A stretch of 15,305 bases of DNA from a candidate division TM6 bacterium UASB124 (GCA_945872225.1 CAMBZK010000013.1:1-15305), one strand, 5' to 3'. Shown: positions 7,953 through 15,281, counted from the stretch's first letter. The notes: a model not told the origin generated them from the sequence alone. A program made the numbers and translations.

Positions 7953-8861
7953 ATGTCAGTCGATTTGAAGAAAATGCTCGAAGCCGGCGTCCATTTCGGT
8001 CACCGCACCTCTCGTTGGTCCCCAAAAATGAAACCGTTTATCTGGGGTGCAAAAAACAAAATTCACCTGATTGACGTTTCAAAAACAGCGCTCCTTCTTG
8101 AACGCGCCGGTAAATTTCTTAAAGATGTTACCAGCATTGGCGGCAAAGTACTTTTCGTAGGCACAAAAAAAGCTGCTCAAGAAATTGTACAAAGAACTGC
8201 TGCTAGCACCGGTATGCCCTTTGTAATCAATCGTTGGGTTGGCGGCACTTTAAGCAACTATGAGCAAGTTAAAAAAGCGGTTACCCGTTTGCTTCATATG
8301 CGCGACATCGTGCAAAAAAGCACAACACACTACAAGAAAAAAGAGTTGAGCATGATCCAAAAAGAAATTGCTCGTCTTGAAAAAAATGTAGGCGGTATCA
8401 TCAATTTTGATTATCCACCAGCAGCACTCGTTGTTGTTGATGCTAAAAAAGAGATCTCTGCGATTAAAGAAGCAATGCGTATGCGCATTCCTGTAGTTGC
8501 CTTGATCGATACAAATACTGATCCAATCGGCGTTACCCATATTATTCCAGGTAATGACGACTCACCAAAGGCTATCAATTTCATTATGCAACACATCGAA
8601 ACTTTCGTTAAAGATGGTGTTGCTGCTTATGAAGCTGCTAAACCTGTAAAACCTGCTAGACCAGCGGCTCCTGCTCCGGCAGCTGCAAAAGCTGCTCCAG
8701 CACAACCAGTTCCAGCTGCACCAGTTGCAGAAGCTGTCGAAGCTACGCCTGCAGCTGCTGCTGAATCCGTTGAAGCTAAGGTTGAAAAACCTGCAGCACC
8801 AACTGCGCGTCCAGCAACACGTCCGGCAGCGGCACGTAAAGTTGTTAAAAAAGACGAATAA
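7953..8861 (+). CDS. rpsB: 30S ribosomal protein S2 with long Ala/Pro-rich C-terminal extension
   Basis: Small-subunit ribosomal protein, required with S1 for mRNA binding on the 30S head/body junction. 302 residues. The core (1-226) has the S2 signatures LEAGVHFGH (9-17), WSPKMKPFIWG (22-32), NRWVGGTLSN (93-102), VVDAKKEISAI (161-171) and DTNTDPIGVTHIIPGNDD (186-203). Residues 230-302 are low-complexity, rich in Ala, Pro, Lys and Val, ending in a basic stretch; this adds about 70 residues to the common S2 length and is probably disordered. AAAGGA lies five bases before the ATG. The usual partner tsf does not follow; tRNA-Ser begins 9 bp after the stop, so the tRNA is probably cut from the rpsB transcript. 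Confidence 0.97.
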   Translation: MSVDLKKMLEAGVHFGHRTSRWSPKMKPFIWGAKNKIHLIDVSKTALLLERAGKFLKDVTSIGGKVLFVGTKKAAQEIVQRTAASTGMPFVINRWVGGTLSNYEQVKKAVTRLLHMRDIVQKSTTHYKKKELSMIQKEIARLEKNVGGIINFDYPPAALVVVDAKKEISAIKEAMRMRIPVVALIDTNTDPIGVTHIIPGNDDSPKAINFIMQHIETFVKDGVAAYEAAKPVKPARPAAPAPAAAKAAPAQPVPAAPVAEAVEATPAAAAESVEAKVEKPAAPTARPATRPAAARKVVKKDE

Positions 8862-8870
8862 GGTATGCTT

Positions 8871-8962
8871 GGAGAGATGGCTGAGTGGTCGAAAGCGCAT
8901 GATTGGAAATCATGTATGTCCTGAAAGGGGCATCGAGGGTTCGAATCCCTCTCTCTCCACCA
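8871..8962 (+). tRNA. tRNA-Ser (anticodon GGA)
   Basis: Class II tRNA, folded by eye. The acceptor stem GGAGAGA (8871-8877) pairs with TCTCTCC (8952-8958). The anticodon stem CATGA/TCATG encloses loop TTGGAAA (8903-8909) with anticodon GGA at 8905-8907, reading UCC and UCU. The long variable arm has ATGTCC (8916-8921) paired with GGGCAT (8928-8933). The T arm is GAGGG-TTCGAAT-CCCTC (8935-8951). CCA is encoded (8960-8962). The discriminator base is A, where G is common in bacterial tRNA-Ser. Confidence 0.96.
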
Positions 8963-8984
8963 TAATTAATTCGTATTAAAAATT

Positions 8985-9065
8985 GGGCAAAGTAAGTTGC
9001 CGTAGCGCAGAATCTGTCAGGTCCGGAAGGAAGCAGCAGGGGTGTTACGAAGCTGTACTTTGCCC
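8985..9065 (+). ncRNA. ffs: Signal recognition particle RNA, small bacterial 4.5S type
   Basis: Binds Ffh and targets nascent membrane and exported proteins to the membrane. The terminal stem GGGCAAAGTA (8985-8994) pairs perfectly with TACTTTGCCC (9056-9065). The conserved domain IV is complete: CAGGTCCGGAAGG then AAGCAGC (9018-9037), with the GGAA tetraloop at 9025-9028 and the asymmetric A-rich loop that Ffh recognises. At about 81 nt it lacks an Alu domain. It starts 22 bp after tRNA-Ser with no clear promoter between them, so it may share the rpsB transcript. No T-rich terminator follows. Confidence 0.95.
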
Positions 9066-9118
9066 TTTATCATTTCGCCAATACCAGTAATTTCCATAGG
9101 TTTTGAGGTCTTGTTACT

Positions 9119-9706
9119 ATGCGTGTCTTAGCTGTTCTTGCTCACCCTAATTCGTCGTCTACGAGTGGCAAATTGTTTTATGAGGCAGTAGCCATTTTGC
9201 GGCAACAAGGCGCTACGGTCGATGTCCTAGAACTCTATCAACACGCCCAGCAGATTCCTTTTTTACAGCTCCCCGAACATGGCAAACCATTCGACTCAGT
9301 CTTTACAGACGTCCCTTTTTATTGGGAAAACAAAGAGCGCTTCATGGCTGCCGATCGCTTGCTTATTGCTTATCCCGTCTGGTGGTACGCGGTCCCTGGC
9401 ATTATGAAAGCGTGGCTTGATCTCATTACCAATTATGCTTGGAAAAATAACCATAAAAGCCATTATGCTGATGCTCGCCATTCGATTAGCAAAGCGTTGA
9501 TTATCAACACGGCAAGCATGAGTTGGTGGCACCGCTTTTTCGGCTCACGCAATTCCGCAACCGAGATGGTTAAAGAGTCTTGCAAATTTTTAGGAATCAA
9601 GAACATCAAGGTCTGTGAAATTAATACCGCAAAGCGACGTACAGAAGGACAAAAAGACAAGTCTAGTCTACGCGTTGCCCAGCTTGCGCAGTGGCTTGGC
9701 GAATAA
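9119..9706 (+). CDS. NAD(P)H dehydrogenase (quinone)/NAD(P)H oxidoreductase, flavodoxin-like fold
   Basis: Predicted FAD- or FMN-dependent two-electron reductase of the NQO1/MdaB/KefF family, cytoplasmic, typically reducing quinones or electrophiles. 195 residues, normal for the family. The N-terminal strand and phosphate-binding loop are MRVLAVLAHPNSSSTSGKL (1-19). The central ADRLLIAYPVWWYAVPGIMKAWLD (78-101) is the family hallmark that shapes the flavin site and dimer face. GSRN (142-145) lies near the usual C-terminal flavin region. GAGG stands about ten bases before the ATG. It sits 53 bp after ffs and 326 bp from the next gene. As KefF-type proteins are smaller and normally next to a kefB/C gene, which is absent here, an MdaB/NQO-like general reductase is the safer reading. 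Confidence 0.87.
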   Translation: MRVLAVLAHPNSSSTSGKLFYEAVAILRQQGATVDVLELYQHAQQIPFLQLPEHGKPFDSVFTDVPFYWENKERFMAADRLLIAYPVWWYAVPGIMKAWLDLITNYAWKNNHKSHYADARHSISKALIINTASMSWWHRFFGSRNSATEMVKESCKFLGIKNIKVCEINTAKRRTEGQKDKSSLRVAQLAQWLGE

Positions 9707-10032
9707 CCAAACAAGCCAGCTCTTAGCGATAACAACCCCCAGGTCGCCATTATCGCAATCAAGCGATTAGTCGCAGCAAGCAAGGCTGTAAAAATGCTTG
9801 AGTGTGAACCGTAGAATCAGCCTTTTCAATCAGCTCACTGAATCAATAGATCGACGACTTTTTTGACAAAACCAAGGCCAATTCAAGGCCTCGTTCCAGC
9901 AGTCGTTTTCAACGGTTTTTGCGGCGGCAAAACAGGCCGTGGCACGGAAAAGCTTCCGCCGCCGCCGGAGCAGCGGGCTTCCGCTTATGGCGAGACAGGA
10001 TGGCGGACAGCCAGATCAATGTTTCCGAGTAG
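9707..10032. other. Gene-free 326-bp spacer with several hairpins and a GC-rich core
   Basis: No ORF with coding character is seen; minus-strand readings of the GC-rich half are soon interrupted by stops. Stems found by eye: GCGATAA (9726-9732) with TTATCGC (9750-9756); GCGA-TTAG-TCGC (9766-9777); AGGCC/GGCCT near 9870-9888; TTTTGC-GGCG-GCAAAA (9917-9932) inside ACGG/CCGT (9912-9940); CGGAA-AAGC-TTCCG (9945-9958); and GGCTTCCGC (9976-9984) with GCGGA-c-AGCC (10003-10012). GCGGCGG (9921-9927) could instead pair with CCGCCGC (9959-9965). No T run follows any stem, so they are not simple terminators. It could be a structured RNA, a dispersed intergenic repeat or gene remains. No match to RNase P, tmRNA or 6S motifs is convincing. 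Confidence 0.5.
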
Positions 10033-10803
10033 TTAGCACTCACCAAAAGCGATTACCCCTCTCGAGAGAAAATTCATACGAATAATACGAACAAGCGCCT
10101 CTTTAGAGCTGTCGCTTAAGCTTCTTTTGTTAGCATAATAATCTGCATACGCTTCAACGCAATCAGCGCTCAATGTTAGGCGCGCTTCCAGCGGCTGTTC
10201 TCCTCGTAACGCGATGGCATTAATTAATCCCGTTAAAAACTGCATCCTTGAATCCGCATAGATAGCATCAAAAACACTCTCTCCTACAGAATCTCGCTTG
10301 AGCGTGTCGCAGTACAACCAAAACATAAATTGGACTATCCTATACTGTGCCGAAAATATTTTACCGGTTTTTATAATATGACAATCAAATAGGTCTGATA
10401 GCTCAGCCGAAACACCAGTCATTAACCGAGTAAACAACCGCTCAACAACAGGATCTACTTTGCTAAAAATTGTCCAAGAACCTTCAACAAAATGCCGTTC
10501 TTGGACGGGGCTTTTTTTGGCAGGAGCTAAGACAGAATCCCCCGATCTGAGGGCCGTGGAACGCTCTGCCGCAGATGCTTCAAGTAGCCCCCTGCGCTGG
10601 GCGTTGTCACACACAATCGTACAGCTCTTAGGCTCTTGAAGATACTGAACACAAGCGGAACATGAGGGCGCACTGCATCCCCGAAACGCGGGATAGCCCC
10701 CCCCGTACCACCCGGACGAAGCAGGACAACTCGTAAAACCACAAAACACCAGAGCTGCAAATAATAAAACGTATTGCAGCTGAACGCTCCCAACAATACT
10801 CAT
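10033..10803 (-). CDS. Hypothetical Cys-rich exported protein, possible lipoprotein
   Basis: Not recognised. 256 residues. The N-terminus has a hydrophobic export signal (about residues 8-24). Cys26 in GFTSC could be a lipidated Cys although the -3 residue is Phe rather than Leu; LVFC at 18-21 is a second, poorer option. After this comes a Gly/Tyr/Pro stretch and a Cys cluster: C43, C48, C51, C61 and C65 (C-x4-C-x2-C-x9-C-x3-C), which suggests disulfides or a metal site. Residues 105-250 look alpha-helical and globular, with three more Cys; the last residue is Cys256. The start is supported by GAAAGG eight bases upstream. It is the only minus-strand gene between ffs and the right edge and splits the plus-strand housekeeping genes, as expected of a lineage-specific gene. 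The reading frame is intact; the domain is unknown. Confidence 0.72.
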   Translation of the reverse strand: MSIVGSVQLQYVLLFAALVFCGFTSCPASSGWYGGGYPAFRGCSAPSCSACVQYLQEPKSCTIVCDNAQRRGLLEASAAERSTALRSGDSVLAPAKKSPVQERHFVEGSWTIFSKVDPVVERLFTRLMTGVSAELSDLFDCHIIKTGKIFSAQYRIVQFMFWLYCDTLKRDSVGESVFDAIYADSRMQFLTGLINAIALRGEQPLEARLTLSADCVEAYADYYANKRSLSDSSKEALVRIIRMNFLSRGVIAFGEC

Positions 10804-10962
10804 GCAAATAACCTTTCACGCGATATACTTAGACAAAACGCCATAATAAAGCACCTTTACTCTTTTGTGCAAGATTTTTCATAGGGAAGGACTTTGCATA
10901 GAAATTAGCTCATTAAACTGCTAAGCTGCTGTTATTATTCATCCCCTTGAGATAATGATAAT

Positions 10963-12750
10963 ATGTTGCAAGACCAAATTCATTTAAACTTAGCGCGTAA
11001 ATGGCGCCCCCAAACGTTTGATACCGTCATCGGGCAAGACATGCCCATACGCATGTTGAAAAACAGCCTGTACCTGAATAAGTTTTTTCCTGTCTACTTA
11101 TTTGCCGGCCGGCGGGGTTGTGGTAAAACGACCTCAGCACGTATTTTTGCGGCAGCTGTCAACTGTCTTAAGCTAGCAGCATTTCAGCAAGACCCTAAAC
11201 AAGCAATCCCCTGCTTAAGCTGCTCTTCATGCATTGCTATGGCTAACGGTAACCATTCTGATTTTATTGAAATTGATGCGGCTTCGCACACAGGTGTCGA
11301 CAACGTGCGTAGCATTATCGAGTCATCAAGCTACATGCCTTTGTCGGGTCAAAAAAAGATTTATCTCATCGATGAAGCCCATATGCTCAGCAAGGCTGCG
11401 TTTAATGCTTTTCTAAAACTCCTCGAAGAGCCCCCAAAGACCGTAATGTTTTTACTGGCGACAACTGAAACAGCAAAAATTCCGGTGACAGTCCTGTCTC
11501 GTTGCTTCCAGCTTATTTTCCCAGCCATTGCTCATGAAGCCCTCAAAGCGCACTTGCTAACCATGTGCGCTCACGAACAAATTGCTATTGAACCAGCAGC
11601 GGTTGATCTGCTTTTGCAAGAAACTGATGGCTCCGCTCGTGATGCTATAAACCTACTTGAGCGCGTTCGCTTTTCTGATCAAGCTATCACGGAAAGCCTT
11701 GTGCTCTCCGTCCTTGGAAAAATGAGCAACCAGGAGCTTATCACGCTCATGACACACCTTGTTAATCAAGCGCCACAAGAGCTTATTACCTACCTCAATG
11801 ACATTAATGTGCAAACACGCGCACCCGTTGCCCTATGGGACGGGCTTATTAACCTGTGCAGAACACTCCTATGGATTAAATACGGTGTTAACAAACTACC
11901 GCCAGCATACCAAAGTGTTCAAGCAGAGCTGCAATCGCTTGCAAGCAACTGCTCGCGCAACCGCTTACATGCCATGCTGACCTTTTTATGGCAGCAAGAA
12001 GAAATTTTTAATCGCACGAACAAAAAACAGCTTTTCTTAGAAACAGTACTCCTACAACTCTGCGAGCAAACTAATATTGCTGATTTGAGTGATTTACTTG
12101 GCGGGATCCCATCAGGCAACACGCCAGCACCAGCCGGGGCCCCTGGAAACAACCAATCAGCCAGTAAGCAGATAATCAAAGCAGCCGCTGTGACACCTGT
12201 TGCCAGCAAACCAATAGAAGAAAAAACTGCGGCGCCAGCAGCAACATTACAGCCAGTAACAACTGCCCCTACACAGACTGCAGCAACCGACTCACGTTGG
12301 CAAACCTTTTTAGAACTCGTTACCGCACTGCCAGATCAATTGCTCATTTCTATTTTCAAGCAAGCAACGTTTATTGCCCATGAAGAAAAGGCTCCCCTCG
12401 TTACCATTGCCTTGAGTAGTGACAGTCCCTTTTTCAAAAATAACCTTGAGTCAACCAGCGCCTCATGGCTCCCGGCACTAAAACAGTGCTTCAGTGGTGC
12501 CATGGGACTGACCTACCAAGCCCCAGGCCCAAACAGCACAAAACTACCCCCACCCAGGCAACCGATGATATCTGCTGCTGCAGGGTTTGTGAGACAAGAG
12601 CACCCGCAAGCAGCTGAGCAACGATCCCCATCGCCCCAGGGACAGCCCAGTGGTGATTTCTTAGTCATAAAAAATGCCGAAGAATGGCCAACGGCCAGCT
12701 TGCTGCTTACCACTTTTTCGGGTAAAATAAAGAAAGTCGCAAATAGCTAA
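10963..12750 (+). CDS. dnaX: DNA polymerase III subunit tau/gamma (clamp loader)
   Basis: AAA+ ATPase that loads the sliding clamp and, as tau, ties the core polymerases together. 595 residues, tau-sized. Seen: RKWRPQTFDTVIGQ (12-25), Walker A GRRGCGKT (49-56), the four zinc ligands C68, C84, C87 and C90, EIDAASHTGVDNVR (103-116), Walker B LIDEAHML (135-142), LKLLEEPP (151-158), sensor 1 LLATTE (164-169) and the SRC arginine finger (179-181). Domain III runs to about 370, followed by an Ala/Pro/Thr/Gln-rich linker and a C-terminal domain. The A AAA AAG heptamer used for frameshifting in E. coli occurs only at 11352-11358, too early to make a useful gamma. The ribosome site is weak (GAGA about 10-14 bases upstream). 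First gene of the dnaX-der-lptB-hpf run; stop and der start abut. Confidence 0.96.
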   Translation: MLQDQIHLNLARKWRPQTFDTVIGQDMPIRMLKNSLYLNKFFPVYLFAGRRGCGKTTSARIFAAAVNCLKLAAFQQDPKQAIPCLSCSSCIAMANGNHSDFIEIDAASHTGVDNVRSIIESSSYMPLSGQKKIYLIDEAHMLSKAAFNAFLKLLEEPPKTVMFLLATTETAKIPVTVLSRCFQLIFPAIAHEALKAHLLTMCAHEQIAIEPAAVDLLLQETDGSARDAINLLERVRFSDQAITESLVLSVLGKMSNQELITLMTHLVNQAPQELITYLNDINVQTRAPVALWDGLINLCRTLLWIKYGVNKLPPAYQSVQAELQSLASNCSRNRLHAMLTFLWQQEEIFNRTNKKQLFLETVLLQLCEQTNIADLSDLLGGIPSGNTPAPAGAPGNNQSASKQIIKAAAVTPVASKPIEEKTAAPAATLQPVTTAPTQTAATDSRWQTFLELVTALPDQLLISIFKQATFIAHEEKAPLVTIALSSDSPFFKNNLESTSASWLPALKQCFSGAMGLTYQAPGPNSTKLPPPRQPMISAAAGFVRQEHPQAAEQRSPSPQGQPSGDFLVIKNAEEWPTASLLLTTFSGKIKKVANS

Positions 12751-14109
12751 ATGCCAACAAATTTTCAACCTGAAACAAAAAAATACATGGACGTTTCCAC
12801 CTCTTATCCTAAAGTTCTTCTCGTTGGACGCACCAACGTCGGTAAGTCTACGCTCTTCAACCGTTTGGCTGAACAGCGTAAAAGTATTGTCTTTGACCGC
12901 GAAGGTGTCACGCGTGATTACATTGAAGAGTTGGTCACGTGGCAGGATATCCCCTTCACCCTTATTGACACAGGCGGGATGTCGTTTCTAAAAGGCACCG
13001 ACGAAATTACCAAGCGCGTCCAAGAAAAAGTAATGCGCTTATTGCAAGATGCATCGATGTTGCTTTTTGTTGTTGACGGCAAACACGGCCTCCACCAAGA
13101 AGATCGTAAAATTGCAGATGTTATTCGCAAGGCAAATAAACCAACGTTCTTATTGGTAAACAAAGCTGATAACACTCGCGCGATGGAAGACAACTTGCCA
13201 GAATTTTACCAGCTTGGCTTCAAATCAATGATTCCTGTTTCAGCGGTTCATGGTATTGGCATTTCAACCCTCCTCCAAAATGTTGTTGACACACTCCCAA
13301 CCTGCGTCCCGGTTGAAGAAAAAAAGCCTATTTATAACGTTGCACTTATCGGGCGCCCTAACGTTGGCAAATCATCATTAATGAATTTGCTCCTCCAGCA
13401 CGAACGATCCATTGTTTCTGACGTTGCGGGCACTACCCGTGAGCCAATCACCGCTATGACCTACAACCTCAACGATTTGATTCAATTCACGGACACCGCA
13501 GGCGTTCGACGCCCGCGCAAAATTGATGATGATCTTGAAGGCCTTATGGTCAAAAGCTCTCTGTTGGCAGTAAAAAATGCCGATATCATTGTCATGATGA
13601 TTGATGCCTCAGAAGGTAAAATTGCTGACCAAGAGCTTAAGTTATTGTTCTATGCTTACGAACAAAACAAGATGATCGTTGTTGTATTTAACAAGACCGA
13701 CCTGCTTACTGAGTACACAAAAGCTACCCTTGAGCAAAGCATCGACGAGTATAAATTTATCCTCAGAAAAGTTCCTCAAGTGTGGATCTCTTGCTTGACG
13801 CACAAAAATGTCTCTAAAATTTTCAACGAAGTTCAGCACGTCTGGCGTCGTTGCCATCAAACCTTCAATGCTATTGATGTCGACGAAATAGTAAAATCAG
13901 AAATGCTTACCAAGGTACTTGTTCACAACACAACCCCACTCAGAATTTCAGCAGTGGTGCCGGTTGGAACCAGCATGCCGACCTTTGTTATTGAGCTGAA
14001 CTACCCTCAGTTTTTTGGCCAATCAGACATCAGCTGCGTTGAAAATATTTTACGTAAACATTACGATTTATTGGGCTGTCCCGTACGGCTCTTCCCTCGC
14101 AAGGACTAG
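12751..14109 (+). CDS. der: Ribosome-associated GTPase Der (EngA)
   Basis: Tandem-domain GTPase needed for 50S subunit assembly. 452 residues. First G domain: GRTNVGKS (26-33; Thr where Pro is usual), GVTRD (52-56), DTGG (73-76), NKAD (137-140), SAV (164-166). Second G domain: GRPNVGKS (201-208), GTTRE (227-231), DTAG (248-251), NKTD (314-317); its G5 reads SCL instead of the common SAL. The C-terminal KH-like domain covers about 365-452. The N-terminus is some 15 residues longer than usual, and a second ATG at codon 13 (12787) would give a standard length. The first ATG is kept because it directly follows the dnaX stop (TAAATG), which suits translational coupling; neither start has a clear ribosome site. 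Confidence 0.97.
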   Translation: MPTNFQPETKKYMDVSTSYPKVLLVGRTNVGKSTLFNRLAEQRKSIVFDREGVTRDYIEELVTWQDIPFTLIDTGGMSFLKGTDEITKRVQEKVMRLLQDASMLLFVVDGKHGLHQEDRKIADVIRKANKPTFLLVNKADNTRAMEDNLPEFYQLGFKSMIPVSAVHGIGISTLLQNVVDTLPTCVPVEEKKPIYNVALIGRPNVGKSSLMNLLLQHERSIVSDVAGTTREPITAMTYNLNDLIQFTDTAGVRRPRKIDDDLEGLMVKSSLLAVKNADIIVMMIDASEGKIADQELKLLFYAYEQNKMIVVVFNKTDLLTEYTKATLEQSIDEYKFILRKVPQVWISCLTHKNVSKIFNEVQHVWRRCHQTFNAIDVDEIVKSEMLTKVLVHNTTPLRISAVVPVGTSMPTFVIELNYPQFFGQSDISCVENILRKHYDLLGCPVRLFPRKD

Positions 14110-14112
14110 CGC

Positions 14113-14907
14113 ATGGCATTACTTGAGGTTGCACACATAAACCAATACTCAGGTAAAAAGCAGTTACTCACCGATATCTCGCTGAGCGCTGATGCGCAAG
14201 CTATTGTTGCTTTGCTGGGGCCAAATGGCGCCGGAAAAACAACCCTCTTGCGCACGATTATTGGCCTGCTCAGCTGTAGGCACTTGCCCGCTAATAGCAT
14301 TGTTTTTGAAGGCAAAGATCTCACTGCAGCTTCCCCAGCACAACGCGTTGCACAAGGGCTTCTGTATTTGCCACAGCACACATCGCTGCTGCAACAACTC
14401 ACCGTCTACGAAAATTTATTAGTTATTTACCAGTACCACCCATGGTGGCGCACACAACCAAAAACTTCTTTTGATGAAGCTGCTGAACATTGGCTAGCCG
14501 CAACAAGCCTGGCTCACACAGGCAAGCAACTAGCAGGCACGCTATCTGGTGGCCAAAAGCGTAAGCTCGAAGTTGTTCGGTCACTGCTTATGAAACCAAA
14601 AATGCTGCTCCTTGATGAGCCGTTTGCTGGGGTTGACCCAAAATCAATTTATGAATTAAAAGCACTGTTCAGCACGCTTGCAGCAGAAGGACTCGGCATT
14701 GTTATTTCTGATCATCACGTTGATCAGCTGCTTGCTATCGCAAGTGAGGGATACGTCATTATGCAGGGCGCCGTAGTTACTGCAGGAAGTATTTCCGAGA
14801 TTCTTGAAAATAGTTATACTAAAGAGCGTTATTTAGGCGTTGAATTCCATCAAGATCTTGCAGCACGTTTTTCTAATAATCTGTCGAAAGGCTCTCATGA
14901 ATCTTAA
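14113..14907 (+). CDS. lptB: LPS export ABC transporter ATPase LptB
   Basis: Cytoplasmic ATPase of the LptB2FG complex that pulls LPS from the inner membrane into the Lpt bridge. 264 residues against about 241 in E. coli. Motifs: Walker A GPNGAGKTT (36-44), Q loop YLPQ (85-88), signature LSGGQKRKLEVVRSL (144-158), Walker B LLLDEP (165-170), then FAGVDP (171-176), typical of LptB, and H loop ISDHHV (198-203). The C-terminal ERYLGVEF (238-245) equals the LptB YLGxxF end, so a LivF/LivG-type amino-acid ATPase is unlikely. About 19 residues follow it and overlap hpf. AAGGA, lying inside the end of der, is seven bases before the ATG. No lptA, lptC, lptF or lptG is in the window. Confidence 0.92.
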   Translation: MALLEVAHINQYSGKKQLLTDISLSADAQAIVALLGPNGAGKTTLLRTIIGLLSCRHLPANSIVFEGKDLTAASPAQRVAQGLLYLPQHTSLLQQLTVYENLLVIYQYHPWWRTQPKTSFDEAAEHWLAATSLAHTGKQLAGTLSGGQKRKLEVVRSLLMKPKMLLLDEPFAGVDPKSIYELKALFSTLAAEGLGIVISDHHVDQLLAIASEGYVIMQGAVVTAGSISEILENSYTKERYLGVEFHQDLAARFSNNLSKGSHES

Positions 14908-15244
14908 GATCACGTTTCACAACATGCCACATTCTGAACCACTTGAGGCACATGCTCACCAAAAATTTACTAAGCTCGCAGAACTGCTAGCGCACACCAA
15001 TGAGCGATCACCAGTGCACGCTGAATTATGGCTTAAAGCCAACAAACAGCACGAACACCATGCTACCGAATTACATATTAAATCATCATCGCTTGATTTG
15101 AACGCCCACGATGAAGGGCCTGACATGTACATCGCTATTGATAACACCATGGATAAAATGTTACGCCAAGTCAAAAAAGAAAAAGAGCGCTTGCGAGACA
15201 AAGCACATAAACCGGATACAGAAAAACGTAAATTTGAACGTTAA
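14897..15244 (+). CDS. hpf: Ribosome hibernation-promoting factor, short HPF/RaiA (YfiA) family
   Basis: Binds the 30S decoding centre and silences ribosomes under energy shortage. 115 residues, the short form without the dimerising C-terminal domain of long HPF. It opens with MNLKITFHNMPHSEPLEAHA (1-20), the family's first strand and helix, and has the second helix around DMYIAIDNTMDKMLRQVKK (76-94), where the basic face contacts rRNA. The tail 95-115 is highly charged. The start at 14897 is chosen because GAAAGG stands five to six bases before it and the family N-terminus begins there; an in-frame ATG at 14840 would add 19 residues unlike the family. It overlaps the end of lptB by 11 bp, indicating coupled translation. 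In many proteobacteria lptB-rpoN-hpf is the order; rpoN is missing here. Confidence 0.92.
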   Translation: MNLKITFHNMPHSEPLEAHAHQKFTKLAELLAHTNERSPVHAELWLKANKQHEHHATELHIKSSSLDLNAHDEGPDMYIAIDNTMDKMLRQVKKEKERLRDKAHKPDTEKRKFER

Positions 15245-15251
15245 GATTGTT

Positions 15252-15281
15252 AAAAAAGGGCTGCCTCGTGCGGCCCTTTTT
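15252..15281 (+). terminator. Intrinsic terminator after hpf, likely bidirectional
   Basis: GGGCTGC (15258-15264) pairs with GCGGCCC (15270-15276) across loop CTCGT, with one T-G wobble. It is preceded by six A and followed by five T. The A run makes a T run on the other strand, so it could also stop a convergent gene beyond the right edge. It closes the dnaX-der-lptB-hpf operon. Confidence 0.87.

Noticed and set aside
8562..8900. Cys/Ser/Arg-rich minus-strand ORF of 112 codons over the end of rpsB.
   Set aside because: It is the antisense shadow of the Ala/Pro-rich S2 tail; its low-complexity composition follows from the GCT/GCA/CCA codons on the other strand and it has no ribosome site.
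9463..9783. Minus-strand ORF of 106 codons across the end of the reductase gene.
   Set aside because: It is mostly antisense to a well-supported gene and does not resemble a known protein; only its first third lies in the gap.
9800..9830. Minus-strand GGCTGATTCT followed by GGTTCA, resembling the 5' end of tmRNA.
   Set aside because: The sequence downstream on that strand has no tag reading frame and no tRNA-like 3' end with a T-loop GGTTCGAATC before running into the reductase gene.
10033..10041. TTAGCACTC, one half of a CIRCE heat-shock operator.
   Set aside because: No matching GAGTGCTAA half lies nine bases away; the bases are the stop codon end of the orphan minus-strand gene.
14840..14896. 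Longer hpf start at 14840.
   Set aside because: It lies deep in lptB, has no good ribosome site, and adds residues not found in the family; 14897 has GAAAGG and the expected first residues.
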